DNA of 64,000 nt from Alphaproteobacteria bacterium (GTDB lineage: Bacteria; Pseudomonadota; Alphaproteobacteria; Reyranellales; Reyranellaceae), in the NCBI GenBank assembly GCA_019635875.1, contig JAHBYP010000004.1, positions 450,001 to 514,000 on the forward strand, read 5' to 3'. The translations under genes and the position numbers were made by a program. This document shows positions 25,743 through 33,478 of the stretch, piece after piece. Below the pieces are notes generated by a model that was not told the DNA's origin, ran no database searches, and saw only the letters and a list, made by a program, of their open reading frames with translations. How positions within the stretch are numbered: position 1 is the first letter of the stretch; each line of letters begins with the position of its first letter.

Positions 25743-26276
25743 ATGCAGCGCGACCTTGTCCTGTATCGTCATGCCAAGGCTGGTCTTGGCCGCCTCGGCA
25801 GTTCGGATCACGACCGGGCGCTGACGGGGCGCGGCCGGCGTGCCGCCGTGGCCATTGCGGCCGCCCTCGTCGCCCGCAGCGCGCCGCCCGACCTGATCCT
25901 GTGCTCGACCTCCCGGCGCACGCGCGAGACGCTCGAGCCCCTGCTCGCGCGTTTCAAGCCGACGCCGCCGGTGTCGCTCGAGCCCGGCCTCTACCTCGCC
26001 GGTGCCGAGGCCCTGCTGGCCCGCCTGCGACAGCTGCCCGACGAGGTGACGCGCGTGATCCTCATCGGCCACAATGACGGCATGGCCGAGCTGGCGCGCG
26101 AGCTGGCGACCGATGGCGATCCCGCCGGGCTGGTGGCGATGACCAACAAGTACCCGACCGGCGCCGCCGCCTGCCTGCGCCTCGATCTCGAGGACTGGTC
26201 CAACCTCGCGCGCGGGGCGTATCTGGAAGCCTTCCTGCGTCCCCGCGATCTGATGGCCGGCGCGGAACCGGAATGA
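25743..26276 (+). CDS. sixA: Phosphohistidine phosphatase SixA
   Basis: A 177-residue histidine phosphatase of the RHG family. The catalytic motif is LVLYRHAKAG, in which RHAK replaces RHGE as is typical of SixA; the second active-site His is in VILIGHNDG. SixA removes phosphate from phosphohistidine proteins such as those of the PTS-Ntr relay. It overlaps the next gene by 4 bases (ATGA), so they are translationally coupled. Confidence 0.88.
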   Translation: MQRDLVLYRHAKAGLGRLGSSDHDRALTGRGRRAAVAIAAALVARSAPPDLILCSTSRRTRETLEPLLARFKPTPPVSLEPGLYLAGAEALLARLRQLPDEVTRVILIGHNDGMAELARELATDGDPAGLVAMTNKYPTGAAACLRLDLEDWSNLARGAYLEAFLRPRDLMAGAEPE

Positions 26277-27031
26277 AGACCTTCCGCTCCATCGTCATCA
26301 CCGGCGCGTCCTCCGGCATCGGCGAGGGGCTGGCGCTCGACTATGCCAGGGCCGGCGTCCGCCTGGCGCTGGGCGGGCGCGACGAGGCGCGGCTGCGCGC
26401 CGTCGCCGATGCCTGCCGGGCACGCGGCGCCGACGTCGCGGCGCAGGCCATCGACGTCGCCGATCGCGAGCGCATGGCGGCCTGGCTGCGCGAGCAGGAC
26501 GCCGCGAAGCCCGTCGACCTCGTGCTCGCCAATGCCGGCATCTCGATCGAGAAGGGCAAGGGCCAGGGCATCGACGAGGAGCGCACGCGGCGCACCTTCG
26601 CCGTCAATGTCGAGGGCACCTTCAACACCGTCTTCCCGCTGCTCGACGCCATGCGCGCGCGCCGCTTCGGCCAGATCGGCATCGTCGCCTCGCTCGCCGG
26701 CTTCATCGGCCTGCCGCGCGCCGCGGCCTACAACGCCAGCAAGTCGGCGGTGCGCGTCTGGGGCGAGTCGATCCGCCACCAGCTGCGTCGCGACAATGTC
26801 GGCGTCAGCGTGATCTGCCCGGGCTTCGTCGAATCGCGCATCACCGTGGGCAACGACTTCCCGATGCCCTTCATGATGAGCGCCGCGCGCGCCTCGGCGA
26901 TCATCCGCCACGGCCTCGCCCACGACCGCGCCCGCATCGCGTTTCCCCTGGGCACCAAAGCCGCGATCTGGCTCGGCGCCACCCTGCCCGGCAACGCGAC
27001 GGATCGGTTGCTGCGGAGGTTCTCGCGTTAA
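26273..27031 (+). CDS. Short-chain dehydrogenase/reductase
   Basis: A 252-residue classical SDR: TGASSGIGEGLALD (residues 9-22) binds the nucleotide, NAGIS follows at the end of beta-4, and the catalytic YNASK tyrosine/lysine pair is near residue 153, with Ser supplied by the VASLAGF segment. An Arg after beta-2 (GGRDEARL) favours NADP. The C-terminal part has a hydrophobic patch (AIWLGATLPG) that could touch the membrane. The substrate is unknown. It overlaps sixA by 4 bases and its stop overlaps the convergent DUF559 gene. Confidence 0.88.
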   Translation: MKTFRSIVITGASSGIGEGLALDYARAGVRLALGGRDEARLRAVADACRARGADVAAQAIDVADRERMAAWLREQDAAKPVDLVLANAGISIEKGKGQGIDEERTRRTFAVNVEGTFNTVFPLLDAMRARRFGQIGIVASLAGFIGLPRAAAYNASKSAVRVWGESIRHQLRRDNVGVSVICPGFVESRITVGNDFPMPFMMSAARASAIIRHGLAHDRARIAFPLGTKAAIWLGATLPGNATDRLLRRFSR

Positions 27032-27468
27032 TCCTTCTCCCCGCGAAGGCGGGGAGAAGGTGCCGAGCGCCAGCGAGGCGGATGAGGGGCTTCCTCGCGC
27101 GACAACACCGGCTGGGCCTCTTCGTTCAATGCCGCCCAGATCGCCTCGTGCGCACTTTCGGGGTCACGCAGGAAATCCGCGTTCCAGATTCGTACGACAC
27201 GATAGCCGGCGCTCTCGAACCAGGCCGATCGGCGGGTGTCGTATGCCTCCTGCTCGGCATGCTGGCTGCCGTCCAGCTCGACGATCACGGCACGCTCGAT
27301 GCAGGCGAAATCGGCGACGTAGTCGCCAATCGCATACTGCCGGCGGAACTTGAAGCCGCCGAATCGACGCCCGCGAAGCGCGGACCACAGTCGGCCTTCA
27401 GCCTCGGTCGCCGTGCTGCGAAGAGCGCGCGCGTTGGCAGTGTGAACGTCGCGGTAGGGACGTGGCAT
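27028..27468 (-). CDS. DUF559 endonuclease-like protein nested between repeat arms
   Basis: A 146-residue DUF559 protein, a Vsr/PD-(D/E)xK-type nuclease fold. Probable catalytic residues are D53 (DYVADFA), E64 and D66 (VIVELDGSQH), with H70. The last ~20 residues (from about residue 125) are encoded by the arm of a family A repeat, which gives the tail HPPRWRSAPSPRLRGEKD. The gene lies exactly between a left repeat arm (27033-27095) and a right arm (27512-27566). No substrate is known; Vsr-like nicking is inferred from the fold. Confidence 0.85.
   Translation of the reverse strand: MPRPYRDVHTANARALRSTATEAEGRLWSALRGRRFGGFKFRRQYAIGDYVADFACIERAVIVELDGSQHAEQEAYDTRRSAWFESAGYRVVRIWNADFLRDPESAHEAIWAALNEEAQPVLSREEAPHPPRWRSAPSPRLRGEKD
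27033..27095. repeat. Family A repeat arm, left of the DUF559 gene
   Basis: CCTTCTCCCCGCGAAGG / GGGGAGAAGG hairpin followed by GGATGAGGGGCTTCCTCGCG. The same sequence ends the palindrome at 43982-44137 in inverted orientation. It forms the 3' end of the DUF559 gene and lies immediately after the stop of the convergent SDR gene. Confidence 0.85.
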
Positions 27469-27511
27469 CGGCAGAGGCTCGCCAGCGAATGCGGCGTCGC
27501 TGAGGCGTTTT

Positions 27512-27566
27512 GAAGCCCCTCATCCGCCCTTCGGGCACCTTCTCCCCGCCTGCGCGGGGAGAAGGA
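27512..27566. repeat. Family A repeat arm, right of the DUF559 gene
   Basis: GAAGCCCCTCATCCGCCC followed by the hairpin CTTCTCCCCGCC / GCGGGGAGAAGG. It is the complement of the left arm's inner part, so the two arms and the DUF559 gene together form one long composite palindrome. Confidence 0.85.
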
Positions 27567-27572
27567 AGATGT

Positions 27573-28832
27573 TCACACCGCGCCGAAGATGACGCTGGCG
27601 TTGGTGCCGCCGAAGCCGAAGGAGTTCGACAGGGCGTAGCGTACGGAGCGCTGCCTGGGCTGCTTGGGCACCAGGTCGATGTCGCAGCCCTCGGACGGGT
27701 CGTCGAGGTTGAGCGTCGGCGGCACGACCTGGTCGGTGATCGACTTCACGGCGAAGATCGCCTCGATCGCGCCGGCGGCGCCCAGCAGGTGGCCGGTGGC
27801 CGACTTGGTCGAGGACATCGACAGCTTGTAGGCGTCGGCGCCGAACAGGCGCTTGACCGCGCCGAGCTCGATCTCGTCGCCCAGCGGCGTGCTGGTGCCG
27901 TGCGCGTTGACGTAGTCGATGCTGTCGGTGCCCAGCCCGGCGCGCTTGAGCGCCGCCTTCATCGAGCGGAAGCCGCCGTCACCATCCTCGGCCGGCGCCG
28001 TGATGTGATAGGCGTCGCCCGACAGGCCGTAGCCCAGCACCTCGGCATAGATCTTCGCGCCGCGCTTGCGGGCGTGCTCGTATTCCTCGAGCACGACCGC
28101 GCCGGCGCCCTCGCCCATGACGAAGCCGTCGCGGCCCTTGTCCCAGGGACGCGAGGCCTTCTCGGGCGTGTCGTTGTAGCCGGTCGACAGCGCCTTGCAG
28201 GCGTTGAAGCCGGCGATGCCGATGCGGCAGACCGCGGCCTCGGCGCCGCCGGCGACCATGACGTCGGCATCATCGAGCGCGATCAGGCGGGCGGCATCGC
28301 CGATGGCGTGCGCGCCGGTCGAGCAGGCCGTAACGACGGCGTGGTTGGGACCCTTGAAGCCGAACTTGATCGAGACCTGGCCGGAGACCAGGTTGATCAG
28401 CGCCGAGGGGATGAAGAACGGGCTCAGCCGTCGCGGGCCGCGCTCCTTGAGCGTCACCGAGCCCTCGTAGATCGTGTTCAGGCCACCGATGCCCGAGCCG
28501 ATCATCACGCCGGTGCGCTGCTTCTCTTCCTCGCCGGGATTGTCCCAGCCGGCGTCGGCGACCGCCTGCGCGGCGGCGGCGACGCCGTAGATGATGAACT
28601 GGTCGACCTTCCGCTGGTCCTTGGGCAGCATGTAGAGGTCGGCGTTGAAATGGCCGTTGGCCTTGTCGCCCAGCGGCACATTGCCGGCGATCTTGGTCGG
28701 CAGGTCCGTCACGTCGAAGCTCTGGATCGGCCGGATGCCCGACTTCGACTCAAGCAGCCCGCGCCACGTCGTGTCGACGCCGTCGCCCAGCGGCGTCACC
28801 ATGCCCATGCCCGTCACGACCACGCGTCGCAT
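27573..28832 (-). CDS. fabF: 3-oxoacyl-ACP synthase II (KAS II)
   Basis: A 419-residue beta-ketoacyl-ACP synthase that extends acyl-ACP with malonyl-ACP. The Cys-His-His triad is C170 (VTACSTGAHAIG), H311 (NAHGTSTPLGD) and H348 (SATGHLLGAAG); the glycine-rich C-terminus is NSFGFGGTNAS. It follows acpP on the minus strand with an 83-base gap that contains a strong hairpin (28876-28900). Fatty-acid synthesis role is clear. Confidence 0.96.
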   Translation of the reverse strand: MRRVVVTGMGMVTPLGDGVDTTWRGLLESKSGIRPIQSFDVTDLPTKIAGNVPLGDKANGHFNADLYMLPKDQRKVDQFIIYGVAAAAQAVADAGWDNPGEEEKQRTGVMIGSGIGGLNTIYEGSVTLKERGPRRLSPFFIPSALINLVSGQVSIKFGFKGPNHAVVTACSTGAHAIGDAARLIALDDADVMVAGGAEAAVCRIGIAGFNACKALSTGYNDTPEKASRPWDKGRDGFVMGEGAGAVVLEEYEHARKRGAKIYAEVLGYGLSGDAYHITAPAEDGDGGFRSMKAALKRAGLGTDSIDYVNAHGTSTPLGDEIELGAVKRLFGADAYKLSMSSTKSATGHLLGAAGAIEAIFAVKSITDQVVPPTLNLDDPSEGCDIDLVPKQPRQRSVRYALSNSFGFGGTNASVIFGAV

Positions 28833-28875
28833 CGGCTCTCCTCAGTCCCTCGATGAATTCCGGCAGACATGCGAA

Positions 28876-28900
28876 CGCCGGCCATCGCCGATGGCCGGCG
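28876..28900 (-). terminator. Intercistronic hairpin between acpP and fabF
   Basis: An 11-bp perfect stem CGCCGGCCATC / GATGGCCGGCG with a 3-base loop in the short gap between acpP and fabF. No T-run follows, so it is more likely a processing, pausing or stabilising hairpin than a full terminator. It could let acpP mRNA exceed fabF mRNA. Confidence 0.6.
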
Positions 28901-28915
28901 CCGGCACGAGCCCGC

Positions 28916-29149
28916 TCAGGAATTGGTCTCGATGAACTTGATGGCGTCGCCGACGGTCTGGATCTTCTCCGCGGCGTCGTCGGGGATCTCCACGCCAAAC
29001 TCTTCCTCAAAGGCCATGACCAGCTCGACGGTGTCGAGGCTGTCGGCGCCCAAATCGTCGATGAACTTCGCCTCCGGCTTCACCTGGCCGTCCTCTACGC
29101 CGAGATGCTCGATGACGATCTTCTTCACGCGGTCGGCGACGTCGCTCAT
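28916..29149 (-). CDS. acpP: Acyl carrier protein
   Basis: A 77-residue acidic ACP. The phosphopantetheine attachment Ser is S37 in the DSL motif ([20 protein letters not shown]), followed by the conserved helix-3 sequence [11 protein letters not shown]. The downstream minus-strand neighbour is fabF, the usual acpP-fabF arrangement. GGAAG precedes the start by 2-6 bases. Confidence 0.97.
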   Translation of the reverse strand: MSDVADRVKKIVIEHLGVEDGQVKPEAKFIDDLGADSLDTVELVMAFEEEFGVEIPDDAAEKIQTVGDAIKFIETNS

Positions 29150-29385
29150 TGTTCTTCCCTCACTCGAGATCTCTCGTCGCCGTTGCGTCGGCGCCGTTCA
29201 CAAGATGCGGCCGCCGAATGCGACCACGCGTTCCGCCGACGGGGAGCCGGCAGCAATCGTGGCGCTTCGTAACACGTTTCCTTGGGCAAGGCCAGCGGCC
29301 AAGACCGGAGCGAAATCAAGGAGATGCGGGGATTCGCCCGGTTCGCGAGAGCGCGATCCGATCGAATGGAATTGCTGAACCACTA

Positions 29386-29509
29386 GCTTCCCCCGGAGGG
29401 GGAAGGTGGCGCGAAGCGCCGGATGGGGGATGTCGAAGACGAACGCATGAGTCCGTCTTCGACATCCCCCTTCCGCCCTGCGGGCACCTTCCCCCTCCGG
29501 GGGAAGGTA
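29386..29509. repeat. Dispersed palindromic repeat (family A), full copy
   Basis: Near-identical to the copy at 23280-23403, including the central GATGTCGAAGACG / CGTCTTCGACATC hairpin. It lies just downstream of the DUF4139 gene, which ends at 29517 on the minus strand. The upstream 29150-29385 stretch before acpP contains no other gene. Confidence 0.9.
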
Positions 29510-29516
29510 GTTTGAC

Positions 29517-31601
29517 CTAGCCGAGACCGGCGACGTATTTCGACACCGCGTCGCGCGCGGCCTGGACGGCGGTCTCGGCCTCGCCGCGGCGCTTGGCCAG
29601 CGCCTCGAGCTCGGTCTCCTGGCGGTCGAGCGTGGCGAGGTAGCGCCGGTGCAGGTCGGTGCCCGAGGGCACGCGGCCGAGGTTGTCGCGGATGCGCGCC
29701 TGCTCCTGCACGATGCGCTGGCGCTGGCCGTCGAGTTCGCCCAGCACCTTCGACGCCGCGACCACCGCGCCCTGCAGCTGGATCAGCCGGCCAAGCGCGT
29801 CGCGCGTCTTCTGGTCGAACTCGCGGGCGCGCGCGAAGTAGCGCACCTGCTCGACGTCGGCGCTGACCAGCGCCAGCTGCTGCGACACCGTCTGCTCCTG
29901 GACGATCTCGAAGCTGTAGACCTCGCCGCCCTTCAGGTCGAACGGCACGCGATACTTGCCCTCGATCTGGCCGATGTCGGGATTGACCGGCTTGGTCAGC
30001 TTCCAGCCGGACAGCTTCGGGTTCTCGATCAGCAGCTGGCGGCCCTCGCGCGCCGGCGCGCGCACGCGATAGGTCGCGGTCTGGCGCTGCAGGGTCTCGT
30101 ACTTCAGCACGCCGCCTGAGATGCTGCCGCGCACCAGCGTGTCGGTGCGCGCGCTCTCGCGCTCGACGCTGATCTTCTGGTCGAGCGCGTAGGACAGCAG
30201 GCGGTTCTCGCCCGGCGGCAGCGCCGCCAGCCGCGCGTCGCCGACATAGGTGATGTCGCCCGAGCCCGGCGCGCCGTGGCGCTCGTAGATCGTGATCACG
30301 CCCGGCGGCAGGCCGCTGCCGCCGTCGTTCATCAGCCGCACCGAGGCGAGCGGATTGCGCGGGCTGGTTTCCGGCTGGTAGAGCGCCTGGCGCTTGATCG
30401 GCACATCGCCGTTGATGATCGGCACCGACAGGGTGCGGCCGTTGCCGACCGTGACCGGCGTCGGGAAGCGGAACAGCACCTGGGTCAGCGCCTCCTGCGC
30501 CGCGACCGACTCGGCGGGCACCGCCAGATTGGTCGGCAGCGTGCGCTCGACGCGGTCGGCAGCGCCGCCCATGCCGACGGCGCGGCCATCGGCGCGCGAC
30601 TGTGCCGGCGCCCCCGGCGCCATGCGCGGCGCGGGTGCCGACGCCGGCGCCGGCGGTGGCGGTGGATATGGCGTCTGCCCCTGATCGACATTGGGCAGCA
30701 GGCGGCCGACGACCTCGACCGGCGCCTCCGGCCGATCGACGTAGTAGGCGCGATACAGCGCCTGGCGGAACATCACCGGCTGGCCCGAGACCAGGGTGAG
30801 CTCGACGTTCTTCCAGTCCTGGCCGCTGAGATTCTCGACCACCGCCCAGCCCTGCAGCTGCGCCTTGGTCGCGGCGTCGTCGGACGGCATGGTCAGGCGG
30901 TACGACGCCTTCCACAGCGGCGCGCTGACGATATAGGCGACGCGCACCGTGCGCCGGTCCTTGCCCTTCGAGGTCAGCTCGATGGTGCGCGCGTCCTTGG
31001 CGCGGTTGTTGGCGACGGCGGCCAGCGCGCGCTGCACCTGCTCGCGCAGCGCCGGGTCGGCGAACTGCAGGTTCTCCGCCTCCTCCAGCACGAATTGCTG
31101 CAGGCCCTTGTCGGTCATCATGGTGACGCGGTTGCGCGTCTGCAGCGCGCGGCGATCGGGCGTCATGACGGTCTCGGGCGTCACCGCCACGACGCGGCCG
31201 GTCATGGCGCGCGCGCCGCCGACGCTGATCTCCGCGCCGCGCAGCGCGTTGAGCAGCGCCGCCGGCGAGCCCAGCGCGCCCTGGTCGAACGGCAGGTCCT
31301 TGAAGGTCTGCGACAGCGGCTCGCGGCCGGCGAGGTTCAGGCCGCCCACCCCGCCCTTGTCGTCGTAGACGACGAGGCTCTTGAGCACGTCGTCGACCTG
31401 GTCGAGGCCGACGGTGAGCTTCAGCGAGGCGTCGCCCTCGACCGAGACCTCGTACTCGAAATAGCCGACGCCGCCGGAGGACAGCATCACCCGCTTGAGC
31501 GCCAGCTCCTGGGCCAAGGTCGAGGCCGACATCAAAAGGGCGGCTCCCAGGGCCGCCAGTCCAAGCACGCGAGGGACGCGGATGATGGATGCGGCAACCA
31601 T
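29517..31601 (-). CDS. DUF4139-domain exported protein
   Basis: A 694-residue protein with a cleavable signal peptide (LGLAALGAALLMSASTLAQE, cleavage after LAQ). Residues about 230-600 form the DUF4139 beta-sandwich seen in 'mucoidy inhibitor A-like' proteins; visible landmarks are the paired VELTLVSGQPVMFRQALYRA and a Pro/Ala linker rich in PPPPP at about 350. The C-terminal ~90 residues are a long coiled coil (ELDGQRQRIVQEQARIRDNL onward). The start at 31601 has GGGAGA 5 bases upstream. The family has no proven activity. Confidence 0.82.
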   Translation of the reverse strand: MVAASIIRVPRVLGLAALGAALLMSASTLAQELALKRVMLSSGGVGYFEYEVSVEGDASLKLTVGLDQVDDVLKSLVVYDDKGGVGGLNLAGREPLSQTFKDLPFDQGALGSPAALLNALRGAEISVGGARAMTGRVVAVTPETVMTPDRRALQTRNRVTMMTDKGLQQFVLEEAENLQFADPALREQVQRALAAVANNRAKDARTIELTSKGKDRRTVRVAYIVSAPLWKASYRLTMPSDDAATKAQLQGWAVVENLSGQDWKNVELTLVSGQPVMFRQALYRAYYVDRPEAPVEVVGRLLPNVDQGQTPYPPPPPAPASAPAPRMAPGAPAQSRADGRAVGMGGAADRVERTLPTNLAVPAESVAAQEALTQVLFRFPTPVTVGNGRTLSVPIINGDVPIKRQALYQPETSPRNPLASVRLMNDGGSGLPPGVITIYERHGAPGSGDITYVGDARLAALPPGENRLLSYALDQKISVERESARTDTLVRGSISGGVLKYETLQRQTATYRVRAPAREGRQLLIENPKLSGWKLTKPVNPDIGQIEGKYRVPFDLKGGEVYSFEIVQEQTVSQQLALVSADVEQVRYFARAREFDQKTRDALGRLIQLQGAVVAASKVLGELDGQRQRIVQEQARIRDNLGRVPSGTDLHRRYLATLDRQETELEALAKRRGEAETAVQAARDAVSKYVAGLG

Positions 31602-31738
31602 GGGATCTCCCCGATCAGTCAATGGCAGCGGATGATGGCGCGGCGATATTGTCACCTTTGCGGCGTCGCGGCGATAAGGCCGTGCAGCGCTTGACCCTGT
31701 CGCGGGGCGCACCTATACCGCGTGGCGCCAGCGATGCC

Positions 31739-31812
31739 GGCCCGATGGCAGAATGGCTATGCAGAGGACTGCAAATCCTTTTATGTCGGTTCGATTCCGG
31801 CTCGGGCCTCCA
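31739..31812 (+). tRNA. tRNA-Cys(GCA)
   Basis: The 74-base cloverleaf has acceptor stem GGCCCGA / TCGGGCC with CCA encoded at the 3' end, anticodon loop CTGCAAA with GCA at 31771-31773, a 5-bp anticodon stem with one G-T pair, and T loop GGTTCGATTCC. It lies 112 bases upstream of tRNA-Asn on the same strand. Confidence 0.95.
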
Positions 31813-31924
31813 GCGCGCGGCCACCAGCGCGCGGACAGGGGAGAATCCGCTTGCAAGCGCCTGCGGCGTCTGCAAGAAACCGCCCCGCGCCGGGCGGACG
31901 CTGACGTCGTCCGCGCTGCCGTGA

Positions 31925-31999
31925 TCCGGAGTAGCTCAGTGGTAGAGCAGGCGGCTGTTAACCGCCGGGTCGGGGGTTCGAATCCCTCCTCCGGAGCCA
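31925..31999 (+). tRNA. tRNA-Asn(GTT), island integration site
   Basis: The 75-base cloverleaf has acceptor TCCGGAG / CTCCGGA, discriminator G and encoded CCA, anticodon GTT at 31957-31959 in loop CTGTTAA, and T arm GGGTTCGAATCCC. Its 3' end from 31983 is repeated downstream at 36356 (21 bases identical, including 4 bases beyond the CCA) and, less perfectly, at 33255. It is therefore the attachment site of an integrated element. Confidence 0.95.
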
Positions 32000-32003
32000 A
32001 CCT
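31983..32003. repeat. attL: tRNA-Asn 3' end
   Basis: A 21-base sequence beginning TCCCTCCTCCGG and ending AGCCAACCT, spanning the end of the tRNA gene and 4 bases beyond. It is identical at 36356-36376. Confidence 0.8.
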
Positions 32004-32054
32004 TGGGTTTTGGCACGACCTTCAATCGGACAGCTCCAACACTTGGCAGCCTTG

Positions 32055-32708
32055 CTAGTGAGCCTCAGCCTTGAGGGTTTCGTCGATTGCCGACAGGACG
32101 GACTGGACTTCACTCGGTGTCGGCTCTGCACCCAGGTCGCCATGCACGATCCGGTTCCTAAGGTCCACGAGACCTCGCAGCCGACGCTCGGTCTCGGGTT
32201 CGATTAGCCCGTTCATCGCAAGCGATTGGATCACCGTACCTGCTGCCCTGGGTCGACCAGCTTCCTCCTTGCTTTGGGAGTTCAGCACCGCTTCCAAAAG
32301 CGACCATGCCAGCACGAACGCGGCTTGGCGGTCCGCAAGCGCCTTCAGTTCGTTCATTCGCCTCCGGATCTCGGCCGGCTGCATTGGAGGGATGGCGCCA
32401 GAAAGCAGCGCCTCGTTTCCCATGAACATCACATTGAATCGCCAATCGTCGTGTCCGTCGAACAGGCGCCGAATCTTTCGCAGTGACATATCGGCCGCCG
32501 GCGTCTGATTGCGCTTCACTTCGATAGCGATGCTGATGCCGCCCTTGCGCGCGATGGCATCCGGTACGTAAGTGCCAAGGAAGTCTGGCAGATCTGACCG
32601 CTGGGGTGAGATCGTGAACGTGAATCCGTCAGCCTCATACCGAGGTCGCACACTCTCCAGGAACGCGACTTCGGCTTCTTGTGGCGACTTTTGAGTGGAT
32701 GAACTCAT
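32055..32708 (-). CDS. PD-(D/E)xK (REase_AHJR-like) nuclease fused to a HEPN-like domain
   Basis: A 217-residue protein with two parts. Residues 12-85 look like an AHJR-type restriction endonuclease fold: RPRYEADGFTF, then the catalytic D50 (VPDAIARKGG) and E63-x-K65 (IAIEVKRN). Residues about 115-215 are helical and carry R184-N-R-I-V-H189, an RxxxxH motif of the sort used by HEPN ribonucleases. A nuclease with a HEPN-like domain suggests a defence or toxin role. It is translationally coupled to the upstream RusA-like gene (TAATG, 1-base overlap). Confidence 0.75.
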   Translation of the reverse strand: MSSSTQKSPQEAEVAFLESVRPRYEADGFTFTISPQRSDLPDFLGTYVPDAIARKGGISIAIEVKRNQTPAADMSLRKIRRLFDGHDDWRFNVMFMGNEALLSGAIPPMQPAEIRRRMNELKALADRQAAFVLAWSLLEAVLNSQSKEEAGRPRAAGTVIQSLAMNGLIEPETERRLRGLVDLRNRIVHGDLGAEPTPSEVQSVLSAIDETLKAEAH

Positions 32709-33136
32709 TAGAGCCTCCTCCAGCTCAGATCGTCATCAACTCGAATATAGACAATAGGTGCCACCGCATCCAATGCCGCGGCAAGTTGGTCGCTGGGGTC
32801 GGAAAAGTCCCAATCGACGTTCGGTTCGAACTTCTGAACAACCACCCGCTCGATGACATTGTCGTTGAGGTAGGCCACACCAATCAGGCCATCCATGATG
32901 GGCTTCACAATGTTGTCGACGTCACCATCCATGGGAGCGCTTGGGAAGTAGTAAATCGTGAGGGAAAGCGCGCGATAGTCCAGGAAGCCCACATCATAGA
33001 TCGCCTGCCGCCGCTCCAGACCCACGCGATAAACCTCCCCCTTCCAGCGGGCCCGCGAGCCCGGACTGGCTTGGAGGGATATCGGCACGCCTTCCAATAC
33101 TAGCTCGAAAGGATAGGGAAACTCGTCGTCCGGCAT
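32708..33136 (-). CDS. RusA-like Holliday-junction resolvase family protein
   Basis: A 142-residue protein. The core GDVDNIVKPIMDGLIGVAYL then NDNVIE matches the RusA signature DLDNLQKAAFDAL...LDD: D72, D74, K78 and D92 occupy the positions of the E. coli RusA catalytic residues D70, D72, K76 and D91. The N-terminal half (beta-rich, VPISLQASPGSRARWKGEVY) is longer than in RusA (120 residues). Known RusA family members resolve four-way DNA junctions; here it is paired with a nuclease/HEPN protein on an integrated island. Its ribosome site is weak (AAAGAG). Confidence 0.75.
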   Translation of the reverse strand: MPDDEFPYPFELVLEGVPISLQASPGSRARWKGEVYRVGLERRQAIYDVGFLDYRALSLTIYYFPSAPMDGDVDNIVKPIMDGLIGVAYLNDNVIERVVVQKFEPNVDWDFSDPSDQLAAALDAVAPIVYIRVDDDLSWRRL

Positions 33137-33478
33137 CTTGCTCTTTTTCTAGACCGCGCCTCCGAAAGTCCATCAGAACTCGGGCAATTTCAATACGGCG
33201 GCATAAGCGGTCCACTAGCACGGTTGGGTCGATGACCTTGCGACGGTGATGGCTGGGTTCGAACCCCTCCTCCGGAGCTATTTCGGCTCAGACCTACGCG
33301 CACCGATTCAAGAGCCTTTGCCCCCGAGCACTTCCGCCTGTCGACGTGCTCAGAGTAAATCGGCAAGGCGCACGGCTTCTCAGAGCGTCGGCGGTCCTTT
33401 TGAGGCATTGCTCTGCCGCTGAAGGAGGACATACCCTGCTGCGTTCGCAGTTCATATGGCCTGGGACGCAGCAAACTA
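33137..33478. other. Intergenic region containing an att-like remnant
   Basis: No gene is supported. It includes the diverged tRNA-Asn 3' end at 33255-33280 and an AT-richer stretch before 33200 that could be the promoter of the minus-strand RusA-like operon. The 150 bases before the deacetylase start have no clear ribosome site. Confidence 0.5.
33255..33280. repeat. Diverged att-like copy of tRNA-Asn 3' end
   Basis: 24 of 26 bases match 31974-31999 of the tRNA gene (differences at the T-stem base and the first C of CCA). It lacks the rest of the cloverleaf, so it is not a tRNA gene. Confidence 0.75.

Noticed and set aside
27033..27566. DUF559 unit as an insertion sequence
   Set aside because: No transposase and no target-site duplication could be seen; reported as a repeat-enclosed nuclease instead.
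33255..33280. Possible third tRNA gene
   Set aside because: Only the T arm and acceptor 3' strand are present; no D or anticodon arm precedes it. It is an att-like remnant.
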